Below, piece by piece: positions 37,850 through 47,200 of a stretch of 64,000 bases of DNA. The translations under genes and the position numbers were made by a program. The stretch covers positions 1-64,000 of the forward strand of contig JAECRA010000019.1 in NCBI GenBank assembly GCA_015999985.1. The letters run 5' to 3'. The notes under the pieces were generated by a model that saw only the letters and a list, made by a program, of their open reading frames with translations, made no database searches and had not been told where the DNA came from. The DNA comes from Comamonadaceae bacterium. GTDB taxonomy: Bacteria > Pseudomonadota > Gammaproteobacteria > Burkholderiales > Burkholderiaceae_C. Position 1 is the stretch's first letter. Each line of letters opens with the position of its first letter.

Positions 37850-38907
37850 TGACCGCGCCCCCTCTGCAAAAGCCTCTGGCCATCACCATGGGAGACCCCG
37901 CGGGCATTGGGCCTGAAATTCTCGCCAAGGCGTTTCGCGACGCGCATGATTTGACTCGTGGGTGCTTTGTGGCGGGCGACCTCGCCACCTTGCGCCGCGC
38001 GGCTCAAATTGTGCAGGCAAGCCATGGAGCGAGCCTTCCTGTGGCGCTGATCGAATCGCCGCAGCAGGCTTGGGATGTGCCGCCTGGCTGCATTCCGGTA
38101 TTGCAAGTTGTGGAGCCTGGGGCACTGGTGCCGCTTGGCGAAGTGAGCGCAATCGCCGGAAAAATGGCCGGAGACTGCGTGTTCTGGGCTGCCCGGGCCG
38201 CACTTCGCGGTGAGGTGGCTGCGGTGGTGACAGCCCCGTTGCACAAGGAAGCTCTGGCAGCCGCAGGAGAGCCTTACACCTGGTTCCCTGGCCACACGGA
38301 GCTGTTGCAAGCCGAAGCAGCCTCACATCTGGGCAGGGCCACTCAAGAGGTGCCTGTGCGCATGATGCTGGCCAACGAGGAGTTGCGCACGGTGCTCGTG
38401 AGCATTCACCTTTCTCTACGCGATGCCCTGGAAAAAGTCACCATAGAAAATATTTTGCAGACCTTGCGCATTACCCATGAATCTGTCGGCGCAGCGCTAC
38501 AGAGGGCACCGCGCATCGGCGTAGCGGGACTTAACCCGCATGCGGGGGAGGGGGGTCTATTCGGTCGTGAAGAAATTGAAATCATCTCCCCAGCCGTGGC
38601 AGCGGCGCGCGCTGGGGGGATTGATGCGCGCGGCCCCTTCGCGCCAGACACCGTATTCATGCGAGCGCGTTCGACTCCGCAGCGAGCGGGTGAATTTGAC
38701 GTTGTGGTGGCCATGTACCACGACCAAGGCTTGATTCCAGTGAAGTACCTGGGCGTGGAGCAGGGCGTCAATGTCACGCTGGGGTTGCCTTTCGTGCGCA
38801 CCAGCCCTGACCACGGCACTGCGTTTGATATTGCCGGCAGCGGTCAGGCCGACCCCGCCAGCTTGTTGGCCGCCGTTCACATGGCGCGCCAACTTATTCC
38901 AAAATGA
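37846..38907 (+). CDS. pdxA: 4-hydroxythreonine-4-phosphate dehydrogenase
   Basis: Zinc/NAD-dependent step of pyridoxal 5'-phosphate biosynthesis. 353 residues from ATG 37846, which overlaps the Nif3-like stop. Conserved ITMGDPAGIGPE, TAPLHKEAL, FPGHTELL (metal His), GLNPHAGEGGLFG and AMYHDQGLIPVK are all visible. Two adjacent ATGs (37846, 37849) are possible. Confidence 0.97.
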   Translation: MMTAPPLQKPLAITMGDPAGIGPEILAKAFRDAHDLTRGCFVAGDLATLRRAAQIVQASHGASLPVALIESPQQAWDVPPGCIPVLQVVEPGALVPLGEVSAIAGKMAGDCVFWAARAALRGEVAAVVTAPLHKEALAAAGEPYTWFPGHTELLQAEAASHLGRATQEVPVRMMLANEELRTVLVSIHLSLRDALEKVTIENILQTLRITHESVGAALQRAPRIGVAGLNPHAGEGGLFGREEIEIISPAVAAARAGGIDARGPFAPDTVFMRARSTPQRAGEFDVVVAMYHDQGLIPVKYLGVEQGVNVTLGLPFVRTSPDHGTAFDIAGSGQADPASLLAAVHMARQLIPK

Positions 38908-38932
38908 AGGTTTTTGGAGCGCTTGATCGGCG

Positions 38933-39349
38933 TTATCCGCGCTTCAGGCTGTCGCGAATTTCACGCAGCAATTGGACCTCTTCCGGAGGGGCTTCCGGTG
39001 GGGGTGCAGGTTCTGCCTTTTTTAAGCGGTTGATCTGCTTGACCATCAGGAAAATGATGAACGCCAGAATGATGAAGTTCACCAGGATGGTGATGAAATT
39101 GCCGTAGGCGAAGACTGCTCCCAGCTTTTTGGCTTCGACCAATGCCATGCCGGGTGCTTGGCCGGCCAGCGGAATGTAGTAGTTGGAAAAATCAAGGCCC
39201 CCTACCACCTTGCCGGCGATGGGCATGATCAAATCGCCCACGATCGAATCGACGATCTTGCCGAAGGCGGCACCAATGATCACACCGACCGCCAGGTCCA
39301 TGGCATTGCCCTTGACCGCGAATTCCTTGAATTCCGAGACTATTCCCAT
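38933..39349 (-). CDS. mscL: Large-conductance mechanosensitive channel
   Basis: Inner-membrane channel opening on hypo-osmotic shock. 138 residues from ATG 39349 ([29 protein letters not shown]), with two membrane helices (first about 15-45, second near 75-100: [18 protein letters not shown]) and the cytoplasmic helix [14 protein letters not shown] preceded by a Pro-rich linker. The longer open frame to 39382 adds an atypical N-terminus. Convergent with pdxA. Confidence 0.97.
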   Translation of the reverse strand: MGIVSEFKEFAVKGNAMDLAVGVIIGAAFGKIVDSIVGDLIMPIAGKVVGGLDFSNYYIPLAGQAPGMALVEAKKLGAVFAYGNFITILVNFIILAFIIFLMVKQINRLKKAEPAPPPEAPPEEVQLLREIRDSLKRG

Positions 39350-39692
39350 ACTGTCCGCTCCTGTAAAAGTTGATTGATACACAAGTATTGCCGGGTGTAG
39401 ATGCTTGTCAAGCCCGTGGGTTCATGACTGCAACAGCTACTCCTGCTGCTCTCGTCCCCTATCGGCTCCGCTACAATCGCGAGTTGACCATAGTGTCATG
39501 AGTTGGAAGTACTCGGGAGCGATTGAGCCGAAAATCAAAGCCATGCGGCGTTAAACCTTGCAATGACTGAAGAAGTTGCTACGGTTTTTACACTGGTGAG
39601 CATTGATTTAGACTGATTCCTACCGGCCAGCTTTTGGTCTCAGGCACTGATGTCGCGACATTACATACCAAGAACATACCCATAGGACAGCC
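39350..39692. promoter_or_regulatory. Divergent intergenic region mscL / petABC
   Basis: 343 bp without a gene. It should carry the petABC promoter. Possible elements include TACAAT near 39472 and TTGACC near 39484, but no pair with good spacing was found, so a specific promoter is not assigned. No repeat seen. Confidence 0.45.
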
Positions 39693-40313
39693 ATGAGTGA
39701 CGCTCCGTCCAACACATTCACTCCCGCCCCCCTCGATGCCAGTAAGCGCACGTGGTTGATCGCCTCGGGATGTGCTGGTGCCGTAGGGGCTGGCTTCGCA
39801 GCCGTGCCCTTCGTCTCCAGCATCCAGCCCTCGGAAAAAGCCAAGGCTGCCGGGGCTGCCGTGGAGGTTGACATTAGCAACATCAAGCCAGGCGACAAGA
39901 TGACTGTCGAATGGCGCGGCAAGCCCGTGTGGATTCTGCGTCGCACGCCTGAGATGTTGGCCACGCTGAAGAAGACTGATCCTGAGGTCGCTGACCCCAA
40001 GTCTTTGCGTACAGCCTACCCCACACCGGAATACGCCCAGAACGAATGGCGTTCCATCAAAGAGGAGTACCTCGTGGTGGTCGGTATCTGCACTCACTTG
40101 GGCTGCTCGCCCGTTGATCGTTTGCAAACCGGACCTCAGCCCTCGCTCCCCGATAACTGGGAAGGCGGATTCTTCTGCCCTTGCCATGGCTCCACTTTTG
40201 ATATGGCGGGCCGTGTGTTCAAGAACAAGCCGGCACCAGATAACCTCGAAGTGCCTCCCTACATGTACCTGTCAGACGCCAAGATGTTGATCGGCGAAGA
40301 CAAAAAAGCTTGA
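39693..40313 (+). CDS. petA: Ubiquinol-cytochrome c reductase Rieske iron-sulfur subunit
   Basis: Rieske subunit of the cytochrome bc1 complex, anchored in the inner membrane with its 2Fe-2S domain in the periplasm. 206 residues. N-terminal Tat-type signal anchor has SKRTWLIASG, i.e. Lys-Arg instead of the usual Arg-Arg. Cluster ligands Cys133, His135 (CTHLGC) and Cys162, His165 (CPCHGS), with disulfide partners Cys138 and Cys164. First gene of petABC, 15 bp before petB. Confidence 0.97.
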   Translation: MSDAPSNTFTPAPLDASKRTWLIASGCAGAVGAGFAAVPFVSSIQPSEKAKAAGAAVEVDISNIKPGDKMTVEWRGKPVWILRRTPEMLATLKKTDPEVADPKSLRTAYPTPEYAQNEWRSIKEEYLVVVGICTHLGCSPVDRLQTGPQPSLPDNWEGGFFCPCHGSTFDMAGRVFKNKPAPDNLEVPPYMYLSDAKMLIGEDKKA

Positions 40314-40328
40314 AGAAGGTAGAGGGAC

Positions 40329-41774
40329 ATGGCTGAATTCAAGGAAATTTCCCCCAACGCGCCCGTGGGTGCGAAAGTGGGCAACTGGTTCAATAACCGT
40401 TTTCCAACAGTGTTCGCGGAATATCGCAAACACATGTCGGAGTACTACGCACCGAAGAACTTCAACTTCTGGTACTTTTTTGGCTCCCTGGCCATGCTGG
40501 TTCTGGTCATCCAGATCGTCACCGGCATCTTCCTGGTCATGCACTACAAACCAGATGCCGCCAAGGCATTTGAATCCGTTGAGTACATCATGCGTGATGT
40601 GCCCTGGGGCTGGCTGATTCGCTACATGCACTCCACAGGCGCTTCAGCGTTCTTTGTGGTGGTGTATTTGCACATGTACCGTGGCCTGATTTACGGCAGC
40701 TACCGCAAGCCACGTGAACTGGTCTGGGTTTTTGGTTGCGCCATTTTCCTGTGCTTGATGGCAGAGGCCTTCATGGGCTATCTGCTGCCTTGGGGCCAGA
40801 TGTCCTACTGGGGCGCGCAGGTGATCGTGAACCTGTTCTCCGCTGTGCCATTTATCGGCCCTGATCTGGCTCTGCTGATCCGTGGTGATTACGTGGTGGG
40901 TGATGCAACGCTGAACCGCTTCTTCGCATTCCACGTCATCGCCGTGCCGCTGGTTTTGATCGGTCTGGTCGTCGCTCACTTGTTGGCCCTGCACGACGTA
41001 GGCTCCAACAACCCGGATGGCGTTGAAATCAAGGCGGGCCCCAAAGGCAATCGCTGGTCGCCTGATGCGCCTGCAGATGGTGTTCCATTCCATCCTTACT
41101 ACACGGTGCACGACATCGTGGGCGTGAGCGTATTCCTGATGATCTTCTTCGCTGTGGTGTTCTTTGCGCCAGAGATGGGGGGCTACTTCCTGGAGTACAA
41201 CAACTTCATTCCTGCCGATCCGCTGGTTACGCCTTCGCACATCGCGCCGGTCTGGTATTTCACACCGTTCTACTCCATGTTGCGTGCAACGACTGACCTC
41301 ATGGTCAACGTTCTATCCATCATCATTGCGTTGGCTGCGGTACTCACGTTCCTCAAGAGCAAGTCGTCCATGGCGATCAAGGTTGCCATTGCGGTCGCTG
41401 CATTGGTTGCCATCGTCCTGCTCAAGACTTTTGACGCCAAGTTCTGGGGCGTGGTGGTCATGGGTGGTGCCGTCATCATCTTGTTCTTCCTGCCTTGGCT
41501 GGATCACAGTCCTGCCCGCTCGATCCGCTACAGGCCTGATTGGCACAAAGTGCTCTACGGCGTCTTTGTGGTTTGGTTCATCATCCTCATGGTCCTCGGC
41601 ATCAAGGCGCCGGGCCCGATTTTCAGCACAGCTTCCCTGAGCTGGATGACGAACGAGTTGGTAGCCATGGTGGGCACGTTGTTCTACTTTGGATTCTTCC
41701 TGCTCATGCCGTGGTGGAGCCAAATTGGCGAGCCTAAGCAAGTGCCAGAACGTATTACGTTCACCTCGCACTGA
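40329..41774 (+). CDS. petB: Cytochrome b subunit of bc1 complex
   Basis: Inner-membrane cytochrome b carrying the two b haems and both quinone sites. 481 residues. N-terminal domain has RYMHSTGASAFFVVVYLHMYRG and FHVIAVPLVLIGLVVAHLLALHDVGSNNP (haem His), PWGQMSYWGAQV near Qo, and the PEW-like region is FIPADPLVTP...PVWYFTPFYSMLR. About eight to nine spans, with a long C-terminal half. Middle gene of petABC. Confidence 0.98.
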   Translation: MAEFKEISPNAPVGAKVGNWFNNRFPTVFAEYRKHMSEYYAPKNFNFWYFFGSLAMLVLVIQIVTGIFLVMHYKPDAAKAFESVEYIMRDVPWGWLIRYMHSTGASAFFVVVYLHMYRGLIYGSYRKPRELVWVFGCAIFLCLMAEAFMGYLLPWGQMSYWGAQVIVNLFSAVPFIGPDLALLIRGDYVVGDATLNRFFAFHVIAVPLVLIGLVVAHLLALHDVGSNNPDGVEIKAGPKGNRWSPDAPADGVPFHPYYTVHDIVGVSVFLMIFFAVVFFAPEMGGYFLEYNNFIPADPLVTPSHIAPVWYFTPFYSMLRATTDLMVNVLSIIIALAAVLTFLKSKSSMAIKVAIAVAALVAIVLLKTFDAKFWGVVVMGGAVIILFFLPWLDHSPARSIRYRPDWHKVLYGVFVVWFIILMVLGIKAPGPIFSTASLSWMTNELVAMVGTLFYFGFFLLMPWWSQIGEPKQVPERITFTSH

Positions 41775-41794
41775 AGACGCTGGAGACTGCAAAC

Positions 41795-42562
41795 ATGAAC
41801 TTCTACAAGAAATTGGTCTTCGGACTGGTGCTCGCGCTCAATTTGGCAGCTGGCGCCAACGCGGCGTCAGCTGGTATTCCATGGGACACAGCGCCTGGAA
41901 AAATCAACGACACAGCCTCACTGCAAAACGGTGCCAAGCTGTTCGTCAACTATTGCCTGAGCTGCCACTCAGCAGCCTTCATGCGCTATAACCGGTTGAC
42001 CGACATCGGCCTGACCGAACAGCAAATCAAGGACAACCTGCTGTTTGCCACCGACAAGGTGGGCGACACCATGAAGGCCAACATTGATCCGCGCCAGGCC
42101 AAAGCCTGGTTTGGCTCCAATCCGCCTGATCTCACCCTGATTGCACGTTCGCGTGCGGGTGCTGGCGGCAGCGGTGCAGATTACCTCTACACCCTGTTCC
42201 GTAGCTATTACCGCGACGCAAGCCGTCCGCCAGGCTGGAACAATCTGGCCTTCCCGAACATCGGTATGCCTCATCCACTGTGGGAATTGCAAGGTGAGCG
42301 CAAGCCCATTTTCGAGACACGTGAAGAACACGGCCATGAAGTCCATGTTTTTACAGGACGCTGGGAGCAAGTCTCGCCGGGTAGCTTGACGCCGCTGCAA
42401 TACGATCAGGCGGTGGGTGATCTGGTGAACTACTTGAAATGGATGGGGGAGCCAGCGCAAAATAAACGCGTAAGTATTGGCGTTTGGGTGCTGTTGTTCT
42501 TGCTGGTGTTTACATTCATCGCATGGCGATTGAACGCGGCGTACTGGAAAGACGTCAAGTAA
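41795..42562 (+). CDS. petC: Cytochrome c1 subunit of bc1 complex
   Basis: Periplasmic c-type haem subunit, anchored by one C-terminal helix. 255 residues with Sec signal peptide (residues 1-24), haem motif Cys54-L-S-Cys57-His58, a Met ligand region NIGMPHPLW and C-terminal membrane helix VSIGVWVLLFLLVFTFIAWRL. Passes electrons to soluble cytochrome c. Last gene of petABC. Confidence 0.97.
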   Translation: MNFYKKLVFGLVLALNLAAGANAASAGIPWDTAPGKINDTASLQNGAKLFVNYCLSCHSAAFMRYNRLTDIGLTEQQIKDNLLFATDKVGDTMKANIDPRQAKAWFGSNPPDLTLIARSRAGAGGSGADYLYTLFRSYYRDASRPPGWNNLAFPNIGMPHPLWELQGERKPIFETREEHGHEVHVFTGRWEQVSPGSLTPLQYDQAVGDLVNYLKWMGEPAQNKRVSIGVWVLLFLLVFTFIAWRLNAAYWKDVK

Positions 42563-42664
42563 GTTTCATTCTTCGGCCGGCCTTCAAAGCTGGCTTGACA
42601 CAGAGTGGGGGGGCGCCGGTGCCGGCATCCCCTCCACTCTTTTGGTTTTAAGGAGCCTCTCACC

Positions 42665-43276
42665 ATGATGGTGCTGTATTCAGGAACAACCTGCCCCTTC
42701 TCGCATCGTTGCCGTTTCGTGTTGTTCGAAAAAGGTATGGATTTCGAGATCCGCGATGTAGATCTCTATAACAAGCCAGAAGACATCGGCGTGATGAATC
42801 CATATGGTCAAGTTCCGATCCTGGTCGAACGCGACTTGATTCTGTATGAGTCGAACATCATCAACGAATACATCGACGAGCGTTTTCCTCATCCCCAATT
42901 GATGCCTGGAGATCCGGTTGATCGCGCACGCGTTCGCCTGTTCTTGCTCAACTTCGAGAAAGAGCTGTTCGCGCATGTCAGCACGCTGGAAAATCGCGCC
43001 AGCAAAGGCAACGACAAAGCGCTCGAAAAAGCACGCTCCAATATCCGTGACCGCTTGACGCAGATGGCGCCGGTGTTCCTCAAGAACAAATACATCCTGG
43101 GCGACAATTTCTCCATGTTGGACGTCGCCTTGGCGCCGCTGCTGTGGCGTCTGGATTACTACGGTATTGATCTGTCGAAGAATGCAGCGCCGTTGCTCAA
43201 ATACGCCGAGCGCATTTTCTCGCGCCCGGCGTACATTGAAGCGTTGACGCCTTCCGAGAAAGTCATGCGCAAGTAA
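42665..43276 (+). CDS. sspA: Stringent starvation protein A homologue
   Basis: GST-fold RNA-polymerase-associated protein regulating starvation and acid responses. 203 residues from ATG 42665 (MMVLYSGTTCPFSHRCRFVLFEKGM); the open frame extends upstream but lacks homology-like sequence. Thioredoxin-like N-terminal domain (NPYGQVPILVERDLILYESNII) and alpha-helical C-terminal domain. Sits between petABC and sspB, as in many proteobacteria. Confidence 0.96.
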   Translation: MMVLYSGTTCPFSHRCRFVLFEKGMDFEIRDVDLYNKPEDIGVMNPYGQVPILVERDLILYESNIINEYIDERFPHPQLMPGDPVDRARVRLFLLNFEKELFAHVSTLENRASKGNDKALEKARSNIRDRLTQMAPVFLKNKYILGDNFSMLDVALAPLLWRLDYYGIDLSKNAAPLLKYAERIFSRPAYIEALTPSEKVMRK

Positions 43277-43310
43277 TGCGTGAATATTGCGTACATAGGA
43301 TGCTTTGGCG

Positions 43311-43841
43311 ATGATGAGCGCACTTGATTCCACGTCCACGCGTCCGTACCTCATACGGGCGCTGTACGAATGGTGCACAGACAATGGTCTGACGCCTTAT
43401 ATCGCGGTGGTGGTTGATGAGCGAGTGCAAGTTCCGCGTGAATTCGTGCAAAACGGAGAGATCGTGCTGAACATTAGCTTCGATGCCACCAGTTCATTGA
43501 AGCTGGGCAATGATTTTGTCGAGTTCAAAGCTCGCTTCGGCGGTGTGGCGCGTGAAATCATTGTGCCCATGGACCGGATCATCGCCATCTATGCGCGCGA
43601 AAATGGCCAAGGCATGGCCTTCCCTGTCTCGGCGCCTGCTGCACCCACTGACGAAGCCACTACTGACCAGGTTCAGGTAGAGGCTCCATCAGTTGCACCA
43701 ACACCTGCAGAGCCTGGCCGTGGGGGCATTCAACTAGTGCAAAGCTCAGAGCCTGAAGAGGGTCAAGATAATGATCCCGAGCCTCCAGTTCCGCCATCGT
43801 CTGGGAAACATAAAAGGCCTGCGCTTAAACGCATCAAGTAG
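43311..43841 (+). CDS. sspB: ClpXP protease specificity-enhancing factor SspB
   Basis: Adaptor that delivers ssrA-tagged proteins to ClpXP. 176 residues: folded domain RPYLIRALYEWCTDNGLTPYIAVVVD...VLNISFDATSSLKLGNDFVEFKARFGG...VPMDRIIAIYARENGQGMAF, then a disordered acidic/Pro-rich linker and a C-terminal basic ClpX-docking tail (RPALKRIK). ATG 43311 or 43314; an in-frame TTG at 43305 is less likely. Confidence 0.96.
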   Translation: MMSALDSTSTRPYLIRALYEWCTDNGLTPYIAVVVDERVQVPREFVQNGEIVLNISFDATSSLKLGNDFVEFKARFGGVAREIIVPMDRIIAIYARENGQGMAFPVSAPAAPTDEATTDQVQVEAPSVAPTPAEPGRGGIQLVQSSEPEEGQDNDPEPPVPPSSGKHKRPALKRIK

Positions 43842-43880
43842 CCAATTATTGCGCTACTTATAGGCTAGAATACTAGCTTC

Positions 43881-43956
43881 GCCGCTTTAGCTCAGTTGGT
43901 AGAGCACCCGCCTTGTAAGCGGTAGGTCGTCAGTTCGAGTCCGACAAGCGGCACCA
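43881..43956 (+). tRNA. tRNA-Thr(TGT)
   Basis: 76 nt ending in an encoded CCA. Acceptor GCCGCTT pairs fully with AAGCGGC; D-arm GCTCAGTTGGTAGAGC; anticodon loop CTTGTAA with anticodon TGT (Thr, codon ACA); T-arm GTCAGTTCGAGTCCGAC with the invariant TTCGA. The outermost anticodon-stem pair reads C-T, one mismatch. Followed at once by an intrinsic terminator. Confidence 0.97.
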
Positions 43957-43964
43957 AAAACACG

Positions 43965-43998
43965 AAACCCGCAATGCTTCTGGCATTGCGGGTTTTTT
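43965..43998 (+). terminator. Intrinsic terminator after tRNA-Thr
   Basis: Stem acccgcaatgc / gcattgcgggt with a 5-base loop followed by six Ts; an A-run precedes it, so it may act in both directions. Starts 8 bp after the tRNA CCA. Confidence 0.93.
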
Positions 43999-44026
43999 GT
44001 CGTCCGAAGGGTCCTTCGCGTGTCGA

Positions 44027-44096
44027 CCGCTCAACTTTTCGAATTCTTTCGATGGCGGTTCAGTGATTTTCTTCACGAATCATAAAAGTTGACCGC
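44027..44096. repeat. Imperfect inverted repeat upstream of the DUF11 protein gene
   Basis: ccgctcaactttt at 44027-44039 pairs with aaaagttgaccgc at 44084-44096 apart from one position. It lies 140-200 bp before the large surface-protein gene. Could be a regulatory palindrome; role unknown. Confidence 0.35.
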
Positions 44097-44233
44097 TAGG
44101 TTGAATTCCCGAGAAAAGCTAAACTGAATTGTGCTAAAAATAACTGAAGTTACATTTTTACACTTTAGGTAGATTTTCACTCGGTGGCGGGAGCCAATCC
44201 TTGCTCGGTAGATCCTTTTTTGAAAGGTGTCAC

Positions 44234-47200
44234 ATGTTGACGTTCATCCAACGCCTGTGCACACACTGGACTTGGCGCTGCATCAGCGTCTTCTCTTTGC
44301 TTTGTGTGGCGCTTCCAGCATCCGCTGCAGTAAGTTCCATAGCCATTCAATTGATCAACCCGGTGTCAGGCTCAGCCTTCTCGGGGACGCAGTTCCAGTA
44401 CCAAATCAATTACACCTGTTCTCCAAGTGTGCCCGCCGTGCCAGGGGAGGCGGCATGCAACAACATGGTGATCAGGGTCCCTTTGGGTGCGGCTGTGCCA
44501 AACCCAGCGGGTTGGACAGTCGCCAACTGGACGCGCAATGTGACCTTGCTGCCTCCAGGTTCATCTACCAGCATGTCAGGCACTGATCTGCTGATCACTC
44601 TGCCTCCCGCCATCCCCACCAATGGACAGTCGAACACTTTCCAACTGAGTCTGACACCGCCAGATTACGTCACCTTCAACAATACCACTTGGTCCCTGGC
44701 TCCTTCCATTTCGGGTGTCAACATTCAGACGGCCACTGCGGCACCAGTGTCGGCCAGCGCCACTGCGAAAGCTGACATGAGTTTGGCCAAGCGATCGCTG
44801 ACTGGCAACGTTGGGGTGTTAGGCGATGAGGTGACCTACCGCATTACTGCATTTTGCGCAGGTATGGATGGGTTTTCTGGGCGCCTTGCGCTGCAAAGCT
44901 TTGACCTGGTAGATACGCTGCCGAACACCGTAACTTACGTATCTTCAACTCCTGCGGCCATATATAACTCTGGCGCCCGCACCCTGACGTGGACCAACTT
45001 GCCCGCTCGCTGCTCTCAGCCTGACACCAATCACTTTGAGTATGACGTGACGGTGCGGATCAACGATGGCGTCACCTACCCCGGCCCTGTGGTTGCGAAC
45101 GGGGGTAGCATTGTCAACCCGGTTCAGTCGCGCTACCAAAGCATCAGCGATGCGGCTCCTCGCACTGCGACAGCACAACACACGATGACCGTCTACCACG
45201 GCGCGCCGCCACTGGGCAACATCGTGAGTAAGGAGGCTCGCGGTTATCTGAATGCGACCAACAACAACCGATGGGGAACCCCCACTTACGCAGGGCATTG
45301 GTTGCCTGAAGCCCCAACGCCTTCTTTGTGGGGCCAAGCCGAAGCATCTTTCCGGATCAACATCAGCGCACCGCCAGTGGGTTACTCCTCTGAATTGATT
45401 GATCCGATGCCGTGCCTGGACAACTATGTGTCCAGTCCGACCAGCGGGCAATACAGTTCCAAGCCGCTGGCAGCAGCGACGACGGACCTGTCGGCCAACC
45501 CTTTGACAAATCTTTGCCAGAACCCTGCGTTCCATCCAATCCGTTTCTCGCTCACCCCCAGATACTATGATTCCGCATCTACCATCGGCATACGCGCAGC
45601 CTATGCCAGCGGCTGGCGCCCCGCAGCTATTCTGAAGGACGGGACACGCGTCGACCTGGTCATTGAATCTGAGGAGACGCTCAACGGCTACATGTGGTTT
45701 GCCATCCCCGCAGCCAACAGGGAGCAGGTCGCCATGCTGCATCTACCTCACCACACTGCCCTTCAGCGCATGGAACTTGGTGTCCAGGGGTACGCTGATC
45801 CTCGAACAGACGACAACATCACCGCCAGTCGTACGGCTATCCAGATCAATAACACAGCGTACGCTCGGATGTACTGGCGCGACGCAACTACCTTCGCCCA
45901 AAGCAACCAGACCAGCTATTTCACGGTCATTGCGCCCTCGGTGCAGTTGCAAATCGACAAGCTAATGTCCCAGTTCTATGCAACTTCCACTTCGACTGGC
46001 AAAAACTATACGCCCATACGCTTGTTTGCATATGTGACTACACCGACGGACGTGGCCTCCGAAGTCATCATCACTGACCTATTGCCTGAAGGCATGACGC
46101 TCGCAGACTATCCGTCCGCCAGTGTGCCAGTCACGCTTCGGAACACGCAGACGTCCGTCACTCAGAGCGGCGTGAATGCTGCCATAGAGATTCTTCCCAA
46201 CTATCTCGGAACAGGGCGTGAGCTGCTGCGGCTGACGATTCCGGGAGGAACATTCACAGCCGGCTCCTACCGTGTGAGCTTCGAACCAGCCAGGCCACCA
46301 GGCCCCTTTAGCTCGCAGAGCTCTCAAACTCTCAACGACACCGTCTCGTTCTTTGCAGAGTCACCCATCGCGGTTGGCACTTATTCGAACACCGCCAATA
46401 TCTACGCGCCAGATGCGAGCCTGTTGCCGATCTGCCAGGCAGGCAACCCTGCGCCCAGCCTGCCGCAAACAACCGATCCTTTAAACCAAAGCGGACGCGG
46501 CATAGACGTCCCATATTGCCAAAGCACCAATAGTTTTACGCGTTCGGGACAGGGTGCGGCTGGGTATACATTGAGTAAGCAGGTGCAAGGCGATCTGGAT
46601 CCTGCATTCCAGCCTGCTGGCACGCCGGGCCACATCTCCCTGCCCAATGGCACCGCGCGTTACCGCTTGACCTGGACCAACACCGGGGGACAAGCACTTA
46701 GCAATGTAGTGGTCTACGACGTCCTTCCCAATGTTGGTGACACCAGCACGATCAGCGGCGATGCACGGGGAAGCCAGTTCGGGACCACGCTGAGCAGCCT
46801 GGTGACTCCCTTGCCTTCCGGCCTCACAGTCCAATACTCTGCCTCGACCAACCCGTGCCGCCCAGAGGTGTATTCCTCCCAGCCAATTGGCTGTGTGAGC
46901 GACTGGACCAATAGCCCTGCGACCTTGGGTGGCCTGGCGAATGTCCGGGCGCTGCGTTACAGCTCTTCTCAGAGCTATTCTTCCGGACAGGCCTTCAGTC
47001 TGGAATTGAACGTGAGCGCCTCGGGTGTGCTGCGTGGTCAGCTTGCGAACAACAACGCGGCTTCGCGGGCGTCTTTGGGTGCCAACCCTCTGCTGCCGGC
47101 AGAAAGCCCCATTGTTGCCATCCGCGGCACGGACGATGGCCAACTGCAGATTGGGAAAACCGTGGATCAGGCCACTGCGCGGTCTGGCGATACGTTGACC

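Noticed and set aside
39472-39490. Specific petABC promoter (TACAAT and TTGACC)
   Set aside because: The two hexamers are in the wrong order and spacing to form one promoter; no confident pair was found.
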